Source of the DNA: Sulfolobus tengchongensis
GTDB taxonomy: Archaea; Thermoproteota; Thermoprotei_A; Sulfolobales; Sulfolobaceae
DNA: 64,000 nt
Direction of reading: 5' to 3'
Assembly (NCBI RefSeq): GCF_036967215.1
Contig: NZ_CP146016.1
Coordinates: 1,082,501-1,146,500, forward strand
The notes beneath the pieces are model-generated. The model was not told where the DNA came from. It saw only the letters and a program-made list of their open reading frames with translations, and searched no databases. The position numbers and the translations under genes are program-made. Below, in pieces: positions 8,019 through 18,500 of the stretch (position 1 is the first letter of the stretch; every line of letters starts with the position of its first letter).

Positions 8019-8068
8019 ATGATGACGCCTACATCGTCTTGAATAGTGAAGAGAGGTCGATGGACTGA
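8019..8068 (+). ncRNA. C/D-box guide sRNA fused to the H/ACA RNA
   Basis: Box C ATGATGA (8019-8025), 13-nt guide CGCCTACATCGTC, D' TTGA (8039-8042), spacer ATA, C' GTGAAGA (8046-8052), 12-nt guide GAGGTCGATGGA, box D CTGA (8065-8068). The order and all spacings are archetypal for archaeal C/D sRNAs. Box C starts at the base following the ACA of the H/ACA hairpin, and box D ends one base before the stop codon of the convergent minus-strand gene. No terminal stem is evident. The D guide would methylate the U in UCCAUCGACCUC (fifth base). I cannot place either target with confidence. Confidence 0.8.
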
Positions 8069-8069
8069 A

Positions 8070-8588
8070 TTACTCATAATATACTAGTACATAATACGTA
8101 ACGTTATATTGGTTCCATATTGGTATTAGATATATTGTATTTGCAGAAGCGTTGTAAAATGTTATCTTCACTTCAGTATAGACAACTTGATCATTAATCA
8201 CGGTAGTATTCAACACACTAACATTGAAAATCTGTTGAACTACAGCTATATTTACTCTATCATTTATGGAATAATAAATATTTAGTATGGTAGAATTATT
8301 ATTAGGGGAGATGTTTACTAAACTAGGATAGACATGAAATATTGGATCTTTATTTATTAACTGAAATGATTGTGAAGGTGAGTATACAAAATAGCGAGGG
8401 AGGCTCCCATTAGCTGGACTAGCACTTACAGTTAACTCATATAGGTTTGGACTATAATTAGAACGCGGCTCAACAATATTAGGCTTTTTTACACTATATG
8501 TTATAATAACATGTGAAACATAAATAACTAAAGAGGCGATAATTAGACTAGCCAGAACACCTGCCGCAACCATTAAGTACTGCTTCAC
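8070..8588 (-). CDS. Secreted or membrane-anchored protein, unknown
   Basis: 172 residues. It starts with MKQYLMVAAGVLASLIIASLVIYV, an uncleaved signal anchor or signal peptide (residues about 5-28). An Asn/Ser/Tyr-rich extracellular domain with several N-X-S/T sequons follows. I see no known domain. It is divergent from the winged-helix gene at 8662, with a shared 73-bp promoter region containing AGTATAAATATCT. The 3' end abuts box D of the C/D guide RNA on the other strand. Confidence 0.65.
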   Translation of the reverse strand: MKQYLMVAAGVLASLIIASLVIYVSHVIITYSVKKPNIVEPRSNYSPNLYELTVSASPANGSLPRYFVYSPSQSFQLINKDPIFHVYPSLVNISPNNNSTILNIYYSINDRVNIAVVQQIFNVSVLNTTVINDQVVYTEVKITFYNASANTIYLIPIWNQYNVTYYVLVYYE

Positions 8589-8661
8589 AATAATTACCGT
8601 GTCCTAGATAGTATAAATATCTATTCATTACACTAGTTTAGATAGAAAACCTTAATTTATA

Positions 8662-9090
8662 ATGTTAAGTAATATGTATTTAATGGAAGATGAGCTAACG
8701 GGGACTGCTAGAAAGATCTATCTCTATCTTCTTAGGCAGAGAAGACCCGTGGGTATTAGGAAAATTCAAAAGGATTTAAACCTAAGCTCACCTTCCATTG
8801 TGAGTTATCACATTAAGAGATTAATGGAAGAAGGACTGGTAAAAGAGGTTGATGAAGGGTATGTAGTAGCTAAGATAATATTAGAAGATTATATAAGGTT
8901 TAAGAATGTGATAATACCTAGATCACTATTTCTCTCTTCCTTTCTAATTTCTTCATTAGCAATCCTTATATACCTCATTTTTTTACACCCTTTTTCTGCA
9001 GACGTATTTTCTCTAGTTGTAATCTTTATAATTACGATTATAACAATTTTTGATGTAATAAAGAAATACAAAAAACTTAAATCTTTGTGA
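8662..9090 (+). CDS. Membrane-anchored winged-helix protein
   Basis: 142 residues. The N-terminal winged helix has KIYLYLLRQRRPVGIRKIQ, then LSSPSIVSYHIKRLMEEGLV and the wing KEVDEGYVVA (residues about 14-72). Two hydrophobic segments (about 91-109 and 113-131) and a Lys-rich cytoplasmic tail follow. HTH plus two membrane spans is the layout of one-component membrane regulators such as Sulfolobus ArnR, which control genes in response to starvation. I infer regulation of a neighbouring gene only from context. It overlaps the next gene by 14 bp, convergent. Confidence 0.75.
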   Translation: MLSNMYLMEDELTGTARKIYLYLLRQRRPVGIRKIQKDLNLSSPSIVSYHIKRLMEEGLVKEVDEGYVVAKIILEDYIRFKNVIIPRSLFLSSFLISSLAILIYLIFLHPFSADVFSLVVIFIITIITIFDVIKKYKKLKSL

Positions 9091-9409
9091 TATAGTAGTA
9101 GAAGAGAAGTATGGTAATGAAAGATAAGGAAATAGTTATTAGAGAGGGATAGATGTATAAGGGATTCCTATCATTGGACCACATGACGAAATCAAATAGA
9201 AAAGATGCAAACTGAGCAACTAAGAACCCACTAAGTAGTACTAAAATGGTTGTTAATTTACTCTTAAATTCCTTCCTTATTCTAACAAATTCCAATACTA
9301 TTATGCTAGAGAGAATCAATGCAATTAGCGCTAGGGTAATATGAATATACCACATTTTGAACATATGATGTAAGATAAGTAAGATTGTTGCTATTAAATT
9401 TTTACCCAT
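9077..9409 (-). CDS. Small multi-span membrane protein, unknown
   Basis: 110 residues with hydrophobic stretches at about 5-15, 20-40, 53-72 and 88-105. I do not recognise a family. Features are FVRIRKEFKSK between the second and third span and a Trp/Asp/Asn-rich loop (MWSNDRNPLYIYPS) before the last. It is convergent with the membrane-anchored winged-helix gene and divergent from the methylmalonyl-CoA mutase gene, with 72 bp between. Confidence 0.6.
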   Translation of the reverse strand: MGKNLIATILLILHHMFKMWYIHITLALIALILSSIIVLEFVRIRKEFKSKLTTILVLLSGFLVAQFASFLFDFVMWSNDRNPLYIYPSLITISLSFITILLFYYYITKI

Positions 9410-9448
9410 TTCCTGCGATTCTTATGATTACAAAATACTGAGCAAAAA

Positions 9449-9458
9449 GTTTAAACGT
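9449..9458 (+). promoter_or_regulatory. TATA box of the mutase-meaB operon
   Basis: AAGTTTAAACG is centred about 28 bp upstream of the ATG at 9482, with a purine-rich BRE-like GAGCAAAA just before it. This is the spacing expected when transcription starts at or next to the start codon, a leaderless mRNA. It is a position-based call. Confidence 0.45.
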
Positions 9459-9481
9459 TTTAAGTATTACCAAAATTATTG

Positions 9482-9901
9482 ATGACAATAAAAAGAATTA
9501 AGGTCCTTATTGCTAAATTGGGCCTAGATGGTCATGATAGAGGGGCAAAAGTAGTTGCGAGAGCTCTAAAAGACGCAGGGATGGAGGTAGTATACACTGG
9601 TCTAAGGCAAACACCAGAACAGATCGTTAAAGCTGCCATACAAGAGGATGCGGATGTGATAGGAATAAGTATATTAAGTGGTGCTCATTTGGAACTAATT
9701 CCGAAAGTAATAGAGCTAATGAAACAAAATGGTTTAGATGACGTGGGAATTATAGTTGGAGGTGTAATACCACCAGATGATATAAAGAAGCTGAAAGAAA
9801 TAGGAGTTGACGAAGTGTTTTTACCAGGAAGTAGTCTTAAGGAAATAGTAGAAAAAGTGAAAAAGATAGCAAGATTGAAAAGAGGTATTAATGTTGAATA
9901 G
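9482..9901 (+). CDS. mcmA2: Methylmalonyl-CoA mutase, B12-binding subunit
   Basis: 139 residues, a stand-alone cobalamin-binding domain. The key motif is GLDGHDRG with His18 as the lower axial cobalt ligand, followed by [14 protein letters not shown] and [14 protein letters not shown], which line the B12 nucleotide loop. With a separate catalytic subunit it isomerises methylmalonyl-CoA to succinyl-CoA, a step of the 3-hydroxypropionate/4-hydroxybutyrate cycle in Sulfolobales. The large subunit is not in this window. The ATG at 9482 is preferred over the TTG three bases earlier. It overlaps meaB by 11 bp, so the two are co-translated. Confidence 0.92.
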   Translation: MTIKRIKVLIAKLGLDGHDRGAKVVARALKDAGMEVVYTGLRQTPEQIVKAAIQEDADVIGISILSGAHLELIPKVIELMKQNGLDDVGIIVGGVIPPDDIKKLKEIGVDEVFLPGSSLKEIVEKVKKIARLKRGINVE

Positions 9902-10832
9902 TAACATATTGGAAAAAGCGTTAAGTGGAAATGAGTTGGCTATTGCTAAATTACTAACTAAGATAGAATATATGACTGAAGAGGGAATAATCGCATTAGA
10001 CGCGTTAATGAAGAGGTCTGGTAACGCTCACGTAATTGGAATAACCGGAATTCCGGGATCAGGTAAAAGTACTTTAATTGGTGGAATAATTCAAGAATAC
10101 GTTTCAAGAGGACATAGGGTTGGCGTAATTGTAATAGATCCATCAAGCCCATATACAATGGGCTCATTTATGGGGAATAGACTGAGATTCCAAGATAAGA
10201 CACTGTTAAAGAATGTCTTTATAAGGAGCATAGCGTCTAGAGGATATCTTGGAGGAGTTTCAGCAGAAGCTATAATGTTAACGGAAGCATTAGACGGATT
10301 AGGTTACGATAGAATAATAATAGAAACTGTAGGGGCTGGCCAGACGGATACGGAAATAGAGAAAATTGTTCATACTGTTCTGGTTCTAGTAATTCCGGGT
10401 GCCGGAGATGACATACAAGCATTAAAAGCAGGAATAATGGAAATAGGTGATATATACGTTTTAAATAAGTACGACAGGCCAGAGGCTGAATTAACTTACA
10501 ACATCTTGAAATCAATTATTAATGACAATACTGAATCAGCCTATGAAGATAAATGGAAACCAACTATCGTTAAAACAATAGCCATAAAGAGTGAGGGAAT
10601 CCCTGAGCTCGTAGATAAGATAGAAGAACATAGAAACTACCTAGTACAAAAAGATTTATTCAAAAAGAGAATTCTGGATAGAAGAGCGAAGATTGTGGAA
10701 TTAATAGTAAGAAGAAAACTGGAAGAATTAGTCACCAATGTCATTAAAGATAAGTATGACTTAATTACGAGTGAAAATATCCCAGAGTCCATTAAGAAAG
10801 TTATGGATACGATAAAAGAATTACTTAGGTAA
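9891..10832 (+). CDS. meaB: MeaB/ArgK-type GTPase, mutase chaperone
   Basis: 313 residues. The G1 P-loop is GIPGSGKS (residues 53-60), G2/switch residues lie in [20 protein letters not shown]3 is ETVGAGQTD, and the NKYD motif recognises guanine. The family gates loading of intact adenosylcobalamin onto methylmalonyl-CoA mutase and rescues inactive enzyme. Position immediately behind the mutase B12 subunit, overlapping it, supports that job directly. The C-terminal arm (about 250-313) is the usual dimerisation helix. The 3' end overlaps the convergent DUF2250 gene by 12 bp. Confidence 0.93.
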   Translation: MLNSNILEKALSGNELAIAKLLTKIEYMTEEGIIALDALMKRSGNAHVIGITGIPGSGKSTLIGGIIQEYVSRGHRVGVIVIDPSSPYTMGSFMGNRLRFQDKTLLKNVFIRSIASRGYLGGVSAEAIMLTEALDGLGYDRIIIETVGAGQTDTEIEKIVHTVLVLVIPGAGDDIQALKAGIMEIGDIYVLNKYDRPEAELTYNILKSIINDNTESAYEDKWKPTIVKTIAIKSEGIPELVDKIEEHRNYLVQKDLFKKRILDRRAKIVELIVRRKLEELVTNVIKDKYDLITSENIPESIKKVMDTIKELLR

Positions 10833-11462
10833 TATTCCATTTCTCTTTAACTCCCTAACTACGAGCTCTCCTATCCTTGATAAACCATAATACTTATGAT
10901 GAGTGCGAGTTTCCTTTTTCGGCTTAGCTTTTCTCTCTCTAAATTTGATTATCTTTGGGCTTTTCTCCTCTAATAATCCCATTCTAGCTAACTCCTCTAT
11001 TTTTGGTATGACTTCTTCTAACTTCTTATGAACTAATTTAGCATACGTCAAGACGTGATCAGCATTTAATTCGTCAGCAAATTTTAGAAGATCTAAAGCT
11101 AAACTATCATTCTTAATAATTTCTATATAACCATCTATCAATACCTTATCGTTCAACGATCTTAATAAATGATCGCCCTCTCTTGTAAGTTTATAATAAG
11201 TGTGATGTTTATGGACTTCAGAGCTAAGTTTAAATTTAGCTTCTGTATTCTTTAAGGTTGCACCATGAACTCTCTCAATTAAGCCCAATTTCTCTAAGTC
11301 TTCTAGTAGTTGAATAACATCGGTTATCGGAATTTTAGTATTTAACATTATTGATTTGCCATAGTCCACATTTGCAATCTTTAGGTGCTTTAGGATTTTA
11401 AGATATCTTTCGTCCTTTAATATCGCTTTAAGTTTATCAGATAACTGATGTTTTTCACTCAT
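10821..11462 (-). CDS. DUF2250 protein with duplicated winged helices
   Basis: 213 residues, made of two related halves. Each half has a winged-helix-like core and ends in a His/Tyr motif: HKHHTYYKLTREGDHLL (residues about 88-104) and THHKYYGLSRIGELV (about 187-201). The first half carries YLKILKHLKIANVDYGKSIM, typical of DUF2250, an archaeal family presumed to bind DNA. Its ATG overlaps the stop of the upstream hydrolase gene by 4 bp (ATGA), so they form an operon. The regulatory target is unknown. Confidence 0.75.
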   Translation of the reverse strand: MSEKHQLSDKLKAILKDERYLKILKHLKIANVDYGKSIMLNTKIPITDVIQLLEDLEKLGLIERVHGATLKNTEAKFKLSSEVHKHHTYYKLTREGDHLLRSLNDKVLIDGYIEIIKNDSLALDLLKFADELNADHVLTYAKLVHKKLEEVIPKIEELARMGLLEEKSPKIIKFRERKAKPKKETRTHHKYYGLSRIGELVVRELKRNGILPK

Positions 11463-12052
11463 TTCAACCCCTTTAGAAATTTAGTAATCTTCTCATTAAA
11501 CATATAAGGATCATCAAGGTAACATGTGTGATTCTTACCAACTATTTCTAACATTGCACTTTTCACTTTATTTAGTATCAACTCATAGTTTCTTTTGGGA
11601 GAAATTGTGTCATGTGAACCCCATATTAATAAAATAGGAATTTCACTCAATTTAGATAGCTGATCCTCATATTCGTCAACACCTACTGCACCTACGAGAA
11701 TTAAAGCAGAAACTAAGTCAGTATGCCTAAGACTAAATTCTAGCACGGCTTTACCTCCCATTGAAGCGCCTAGCATTATTACCTTACTCATACCCATTAA
11801 TGTTATGAATAAATATATGAAATCAGACAGAGTAACTCCTTCAATTCTTTCTGATGATCCAAAACCAGGGAAATCTATCGAAATAGCCCTATAACCCAGA
11901 CTTGAAATAGTTGCTACGGTATTGGTCTCTATCCAAGTTCTAGCATTAAATCTGGCACCGTGAAATAAGAGCATTGGAGTGCCTTTTCCACTTTCAATGT
12001 AATGAATTTTGCGCCCATTTATCTCTATGAACTTATCCAAAAATTCCTGCAT
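11459..12052 (-). CDS. Alpha/beta-hydrolase
   Basis: 197 residues. The nucleophile elbow is GASMGGK with Ser at about 97, the oxyanion loop is LLFHGARFNARTW, the acid is in LLIWGSHDTIS, and the catalytic His is in GKNHTCYLDDP. This is a complete triad for a small esterase-like hydrolase. The substrate cannot be read from sequence. It is co-transcribed with the DUF2250 gene through a 4-bp overlap and is divergent from the sulfide:quinone oxidoreductase gene. The shared 130-bp spacer contains TATA-like elements facing both ways. Confidence 0.85.
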   Translation of the reverse strand: MQEFLDKFIEINGRKIHYIESGKGTPMLLFHGARFNARTWIETNTVATISSLGYRAISIDFPGFGSSERIEGVTLSDFIYLFITLMGMSKVIMLGASMGGKAVLEFSLRHTDLVSALILVGAVGVDEYEDQLSKLSEIPILLIWGSHDTISPKRNYELILNKVKSAMLEIVGKNHTCYLDDPYMFNEKITKFLKGLK

Positions 12053-12160
12053 AAGTGACTATTGCTTCAAAAAGTTATAAGCTTTTTTACATTTTTAACA
12101 AAATGAAAAATATAATGATTAGCGGAAGAAAAGGAACATATTAAACTTTATAGAAACAAA

Positions 12161-12170
12161 CTTTATAAAC
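12161..12170 (+). promoter_or_regulatory. Probable TATA box of the SQR operon
   Basis: CTTTATAAAC lies in the spacer upstream of the SQR gene. A start site about 26 bp downstream would fall near 12191, between the first ATG (12185) and the ATG at 12200. This favours the later ATG on a nearly leaderless mRNA. A second TATA-like element (TATAAATTAA, 12171-12180) makes the exact start uncertain. Confidence 0.4.
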
Positions 12171-12175
12171 TATAA

Positions 12176-13429
<1,254 letters not shown>

Positions 13430-13433
13430 AAAA

Positions 13434-14097
13434 ATGTCTCTGGTAGAATTAAACATAATAGACGAGTTATTAAAGGATGAAAAACTTAACAGCCTAAATA
13501 AACTACTTGACATATTAAATGATATAAACAAGCTCGGTATTCTTGACGTTATTAAGGGAATAGCTGAAGATGAGAAGACTATAGGTAAAATAGCTGAAAT
13601 TCTTACAGGAGATGCCGTACTGAGCCTTTTAGTAAATAGGGAGAAGATAGTTAAAAATCTTAGTCTACTTCTAGATGATGATACAATCTACAACCTTAAC
13701 TATATATTGAGTTTTGTAGATAAAGTTAGGAATAAGGGGATTTTAGATCCTATAGTAGGATTGTTAGAAGATGAGGAACTATTAGGGAAATTGATCAATG
13801 GGATAATTAATGATTTTACATTAAATTTGATTAGTAATTGGAATGAAATTGTTAAAGATTTATCAAGAATAGATTTAAAGAACTTTAAATATTATACATT
13901 ATTAGTCTCAGCTACTGGTGAGGCACTAAAAACTGAAAACATAAAAACCAATTACTAGTATTTGGGAAATTTACAAACTATTAAAAGATCCAGATATCCA
14001 AAGAGGATTAGGAGTAGTAGTATCTGTGCTTAAACATATTGGAAAATTGTACGTTGCAGAAAATGGATTAGCTTATGAAGTCGAGAAGAATGGTTAG
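13434..14097 (+). pseudogene. DUF1641 SQR-partner protein, frameshifted
   Basis: The first frame (13434-13958, 174 aa) is a helical DUF1641-like protein with repeated LLxDxxxLxxLNxIL segments, and stops early after TENIKTNY. The missing family C-terminus follows at once in the +1 frame: SIWEIYKLLKDPDIQRGLG then VVVSVLKHIGKLYVAENGL, ending at TAG 14095-14097. The frames join across a run of five A (13943-13947); deleting one A restores a single frame reading NIKPITSIWEIYK. Possible causes are a recent inactivating insertion, a sequencing error or programmed slippage. The intact product is thought to assist SQR at the membrane. Confidence 0.8.
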
Positions 14098-14903
14098 GAT
14101 TTAAAAAGCGTATCTATAATTTCCTCTTTAGCTATTCTTTCTCCTACGTCTATTTCATAGCTTTTTTCGACTCTTAGGTATTTCATTAGAGTGGAAACCC
14201 TAATATTCCAAGGAGGAATTGAAAACAAAGATATAGCCTTCTTAAACTCTTCACCTTTAACTAGAAAAGCCTTGGCTGGAGCAACTATGAATACGTAGTC
14301 TACGTTTGACGAATAATAAGTGGGAGATGCAGAATCATTATAAGACTCTATTATGACATTCTCATATTTCCTAAATGTCTCACTAATACAGTTCTCTACT
14401 AATTGTGGGGACATATCTATGATTTCTCTCATCCTATCTGATGGCTTAGCGTTAAATTTTGAAGCTAAATTCTCTATGAATTTCAATATTGATTTAGATA
14501 TATAGGCTGAGGCGTTATTATTTACAAGATAATTATCTGCAGCGTCATTGCAGTTACTTATTCTTATCAGATATGGAAACCCATACTCCATGATCATATT
14601 ATAAAGAGATACGTTATAGTTTACCTTTTCCAGATCTATTGGGACAAATAAAACAGCGAAAGGGTTTATTTGCCTTATATCATACTTAGTTTCATCAAAA
14701 TATTTTAAAGCATCGTTCCCTGCTAACACTCCAAGTTCCTCACTCCTAATAAGAGTATTAAAGCTATACCATGCGTTATGACCTGCTATTGGCTTTAGCG
14801 GAAAAAACTTAAGTCCAACTTGATCAAATAGCCTAAGCAAAGATAATGAAAATGTTGTCTTACCTGAATCCAAAGAAAGTAACCCATTTACTAGTACTCT
14901 CAT
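14094..14903 (-). CDS. Predicted P-loop ATPase next to PEP carboxylase
   Basis: 269 residues starting [20 protein letters not shown], in which [10 protein letters not shown] is a P-loop of the SIMIBI/MinD type (residues about 8-17). A Walker B-like stretch is [14 protein letters not shown]. No other family signature is recognised. It overlaps the PEP carboxylase gene by 4 bp (ATGA), so it is translated from the same mRNA. Its last bases overlap the end of the frameshifted DUF1641 gene on the other strand. The association with PEP carboxylase is a sequence fact; a role in regulating it is speculation. Confidence 0.7.
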   Translation of the reverse strand: MRVLVNGLLSLDSGKTTFSLSLLRLFDQVGLKFFPLKPIAGHNAWYSFNTLIRSEELGVLAGNDALKYFDETKYDIRQINPFAVLFVPIDLEKVNYNVSLYNMIMEYGFPYLIRISNCNDAADNYLVNNNASAYISKSILKFIENLASKFNAKPSDRMREIIDMSPQLVENCISETFRKYENVIIESYNDSASPTYYSSNVDYVFIVAPAKAFLVKGEEFKKAISLFSIPPWNIRVSTLMKYLRVEKSYEIDVGERIAKEEIIDTLFKS

Positions 14904-16435
14904 CCCAAAGATTTTCTAATTAATGCCATCTCATATATGTATTTCTTAGATTCTTGGAAGATTTTCTCTCTAAATGATAGTAAAAATAGCGAAGATAATA
15001 GAATATGCTTCTTACTATCGTATTCGACACCACCTAATTTTAACCCTATAACATCTTCCGCGTAATTAATGTCTTCTTTTATTTTCTTTATTACTTCCTC
15101 ATTAACGCCCCATATATCCTTAATCAACTCCAATGATTCCCAGTTAAAGAATCTCGAGGCTGATTGTAAATCATGTTTAAAGTTAATATAATTCTCTTTA
15201 AATACATCCCATTCTTCTTCTGTTAAGTTAGCTAAGGATGAAATCCCAATAAGTTCTGGCGGTATCCCTATAGAGTACAATGAACCAACAAAAGATATGG
15301 CCCTAGGTAAACTTACTTTTCCAGCACTTCTTGAATACCCAAAAAGCCCTATATGAAGTTTCCTGGCTCTTCTCCTAGGAAGTAATACCGCAACATCGTT
15401 TATCACGTTGGCCAGACTTTCGATAATAGGTTGATAACGCTGAGTGTACAGAATAGTTACTTTTCTCAATACATCTTCTTCATGCTGATTTAGTACCTTG
15501 GCTTGTTTAACTTCAGAGTTATTTATTGCAGAGATTGCATTTCGAACTTTTTCATAATCGTAATCGTATTTAAATGCGGATTGTATCGTAAACGTATAAA
15601 CTCCCTTATATTCTTCTAGAACCCTATCGTAGTTTTCTGGTGATAAGTGACCTCTAAAGGGAAGAGAACCTACGCCAATTATGGGATATATTGGTAGATT
15701 TAGTTTTTCTGAAAGCTTATGTAATTTGCTAAGCGCTATCTTTGCAGAGAGAACAGCAGATACCATTCCATAATTCATTGCAGGATCTGATCTAGCTAAG
15801 AATACTCTCATGTACTTAGGCTTAATAACCTTATAATATCCCTCCACTATACTATCTATATTCTGAAGGGAATCCCTATCTTCAACTAAGGGAATAACTT
15901 CTATGGTTTTAGGGTAAATCTCACCTACTAAATCTTTAACTTTCGTGCCGTTGTAAAGCTCTAATTCATCCTCACTAGCTACTGCCTTTTCGTAATATTT
16001 AGCAACATTAATTAATTCTAAATGATTAGTAGTCATCGGTAAAATTACCTCAAAAACAGGTATCGTTACCCCATTTCCGTAAAACTTCTCCGCTAAATCA
16101 TAAGTTATTGGTATACTCTCCATAGTTTCAGCAAAGACTTTTCTATCAGCACCCTCAACTCTAGGATTAGGAAGCCTATAAGTCAAAAATAAGTCTTTAC
16201 CTAGTACATGTTCCTTAAAGTATTCAACATAATTTGATAGCAATTTCCTAACGACATGAGTATCCACATCCTTGCCCTCTGCATCCCACATCACTTCTTG
16301 AACTCCATACATACTATAAGCTAGAAATGCTTCTTTAACCTCATCCTCTCCTTCTATGACTTCACTCTTAGCCCATTCTGGTACCTTAGCATTATCTGGA
16401 TGTTGTGTTGACATAGTTCTTGGTATAAGTCTCAT
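14900..16435 (-). CDS. ppcA: Archaeal-type phosphoenolpyruvate carboxylase
   Basis: 511 residues, the short archaeal PEPC (half the bacterial length). The N-terminal [16 protein letters not shown] is diagnostic, and [18 protein letters not shown] and [17 protein letters not shown] carry active-site Arg and Ser residues. It adds bicarbonate to PEP to make oxaloacetate in the cytoplasm. In Sulfolobales this links the C2/C3 products of CO2 fixation to C4 metabolites. It begins 82 bp from the divergent bcp gene, with a shared promoter region, and is followed by the P-loop ATPase gene in the same operon. Confidence 0.95.
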   Translation of the reverse strand: MRLIPRTMSTQHPDNAKVPEWAKSEVIEGEDEVKEAFLAYSMYGVQEVMWDAEGKDVDTHVVRKLLSNYVEYFKEHVLGKDLFLTYRLPNPRVEGADRKVFAETMESIPITYDLAEKFYGNGVTIPVFEVILPMTTNHLELINVAKYYEKAVASEDELELYNGTKVKDLVGEIYPKTIEVIPLVEDRDSLQNIDSIVEGYYKVIKPKYMRVFLARSDPAMNYGMVSAVLSAKIALSKLHKLSEKLNLPIYPIIGVGSLPFRGHLSPENYDRVLEEYKGVYTFTIQSAFKYDYDYEKVRNAISAINNSEVKQAKVLNQHEEDVLRKVTILYTQRYQPIIESLANVINDVAVLLPRRRARKLHIGLFGYSRSAGKVSLPRAISFVGSLYSIGIPPELIGISSLANLTEEEWDVFKENYINFKHDLQSASRFFNWESLELIKDIWGVNEEVIKKIKEDINYAEDVIGLKLGGVEYDSKKHILLSSLFLLSFREKIFQESKKYIYEMALIRKSLG

Positions 16436-16517
16436 TTTACCTAAAGCATATACGGCATATATTTAAAATTTGTTATCTAAACCTTTAAATTCGAAATAGA
16501 GTATATGTTATTTTAGT

Positions 16518-16967
16518 ATGAATGTAGGGGAATATGCACCAGATTTTGAGGCAGAATCGACTATTGGAAAACTCAAATTATCGAATTATAGAGGAAAAAA
16601 GGTTGTATTATACTTTTATCCCAAATCCTTTACAAGTGGGTGTACAAGAGAGTTACAGAGATTTACAGAACTTTATGATGAATTTAAAAAATTAAACGCA
16701 GAAGTAATCGGTGTTAGTGTGGACAAAATTGATACACAAAAAAAGTTCGCTGAAAAATATGGAGCGAAATTCCCAATAGTTGCTGATGATCAAAAAATTA
16801 TATCAAAACTTTATGGTGTACTAAATGAAAAAGGAACTAGTGCGCAAAGAGTTACTTTCATAATAGATGAGAATGGCAAAATAATAGACATCTTGCAAAA
16901 TTTAAAAAGAGCCGAAGAGCATGCGGATAAATCGTTAGAAGTAATAAAAAAGGCAAATTCATCTTAG
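16518..16967 (+). CDS. bcp: Bcp-type peroxiredoxin (1-Cys)
   Basis: 149 residues of thioredoxin fold. The peroxidatic site is KSFTSGCTREL with Cys42, and the conserved Arg is in AQRVTFIIDENG. There is no second Cys in the protein, so it must resolve its sulfenic acid with an external thiol, a 1-Cys mechanism. It reduces hydrogen and organic peroxides and Sulfolobales carry several paralogs. The gene is monocistronic, divergent from ppcA, and overlaps the convergent nnrDE gene by 9 bp. Confidence 0.92.
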   Translation: MNVGEYAPDFEAESTIGKLKLSNYRGKKVVLYFYPKSFTSGCTRELQRFTELYDEFKKLNAEVIGVSVDKIDTQKKFAEKYGAKFPIVADDQKIISKLYGVLNEKGTSAQRVTFIIDENGKIIDILQNLKRAEEHADKSLEVIKKANSS

Positions 16968-18464
16968 AATTCTTTTATAAACTTTTCTTTTAAATGATTC
17001 CAATGGGTTGTTTATCACATTTGGGATTTCATTAATGATGTCAGTGGGCATTAGATGTGGACCTAATTTATTATATGCTAAAGTTCCAGCTAAGCTATTT
17101 ATGAAAACTCCCAAATATGCAGCTACAAATGGTTCGATTTTTTGAGCCATCAACGTAGCTATTATACCAGTTAAGGTATCTCCACTTCCTCCTACTGTCA
17201 TTCCGGGGTTTCCAGTTTTATTTAATTTAAATCTTTTACCATCACTAATTATATCTATAAATCCCTTAATTAAGACAGTGCATTTACACTTTTTTGCAGC
17301 TCTTACTACTTGATTTATTCTATCTCTCATATCTTTACTAGGTTCTTCACCGAAGAATATCCGAAATTCTCCACTATGGGGAGTTATTACTGCATTCTCA
17401 TATAATTCGAACCCTCTTATAGCCTTAAGTGCGTCAGCGTCAATTACAGCTAATTTATTTTTTTCCCTTAAATAACTTACAATTAGTTTGGAAGCTTCAA
17501 CAGTCTCGTCAGCCAAACCCATTCCTGGTCCTATAACTACAGCATCAGCTCTATCTATCCATGATTTTAGCTCCTCAAAGTTACTAGGTGAGATGTTTTT
17601 CCCTTGTAATTTGATTGTAATTAAATCTGGTGAATAACCAGCAATTATTTTGGCTGTATCCTCGGGTGATGCTACATATACTAGATCAGCCCCAGTTCTT
17701 AGCGCGGCCATAGCAGCTAAGGTTGGAGCACCACTAAAAGTATAACTTCCCCCAATAACTAATATTCTACCATTATCTCCTTTTTTAGAGTAATAAGGAC
17801 GATTACGTATATTAACCATAACATCTCCGGGACCTGCATATATTTCAGCCTCAATGGGTATACCTATTTTCTTTACTACTGTAGGAAAATTGTATTTCAG
17901 CAATCCTACTTTCATATCATGAAACGTAACTACCAGATCTGGTTTTATATACTCTCCTTCATAGGCCTCTCCTGTATCTGCATTTATGCCAGATGGCACA
18001 TCTATAGAAACCTTAAAGCCCTTACTTTCATTAAAAACTTTTATAGCTGTTCTAAAAGGTTCTCTAGGCCTACCAGAAAACCCAGTACCTAACATAGCAT
18101 CTATTAGAACATCAGCTGAAACTGGTTTCAGTTCGTCTATCTCCCTTGGTTCGATAAGAGTGATAGAGTAATCCATTTCTTCTATTGCATTAAGATTTGT
18201 TAATGCGTCTTCATGCTTATTCTCACCTAATAAGATTACAGTAACTTTCGCTCCTTCACCCGCTAAATGCCTAGATGCAACTAAACCGTCGCCACCCTTA
18301 CCACCATGGCCTACGAATACGTAAATAATCTTATCTTTTACATCAAACCTACTTACAATCTCATCCTTTACAGATCTTCCTGCATTTTCCATTAGGAGTA
18401 ATGTAGGTACACCCAGTGCGGTACTATTTATCTCAAGTGCTCTCATCTCTTTTACTGAGATCAT
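16959..18464 (-). CDS. nnrDE: Bifunctional NAD(P)H-hydrate epimerase/dehydratase
   Basis: 501 residues with two domains. The N-terminal epimerase (YjeF_N, residues about 1-210) has ENAGRSVKDEI and the phosphate loop GHGGKGGDGLVASRHL. The C-terminal ADP-dependent dehydratase (YjeF_C, about 225-501) has VIGGSYTFSGAPTLAAMAAL, the ribokinase-like ITPHSGEFRIFF and the closing GNPGMTVGGSGDTLTG. Together they repair damaged NAD(P)H hydrates, which form readily at high temperature. The fusion and length are normal for the family. It has its own promoter region, which also contains a C/D guide RNA on the same strand. Confidence 0.95.
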   Translation of the reverse strand: MISVKEMRALEINSTALGVPTLLLMENAGRSVKDEIVSRFDVKDKIIYVFVGHGGKGGDGLVASRHLAGEGAKVTVILLGENKHEDALTNLNAIEEMDYSITLIEPREIDELKPVSADVLIDAMLGTGFSGRPREPFRTAIKVFNESKGFKVSIDVPSGINADTGEAYEGEYIKPDLVVTFHDMKVGLLKYNFPTVVKKIGIPIEAEIYAGPGDVMVNIRNRPYYSKKGDNGRILVIGGSYTFSGAPTLAAMAALRTGADLVYVASPEDTAKIIAGYSPDLITIKLQGKNISPSNFEELKSWIDRADAVVIGPGMGLADETVEASKLIVSYLREKNKLAVIDADALKAIRGFELYENAVITPHSGEFRIFFGEEPSKDMRDRINQVVRAAKKCKCTVLIKGFIDIISDGKRFKLNKTGNPGMTVGGSGDTLTGIIATLMAQKIEPFVAAYLGVFINSLAGTLAYNKLGPHLMPTDIINEIPNVINNPLESFKRKVYKRILR

Positions 18465-18500
18465 ACATTATCAATAATTCGTTTTAAGTATAAATAGAGT

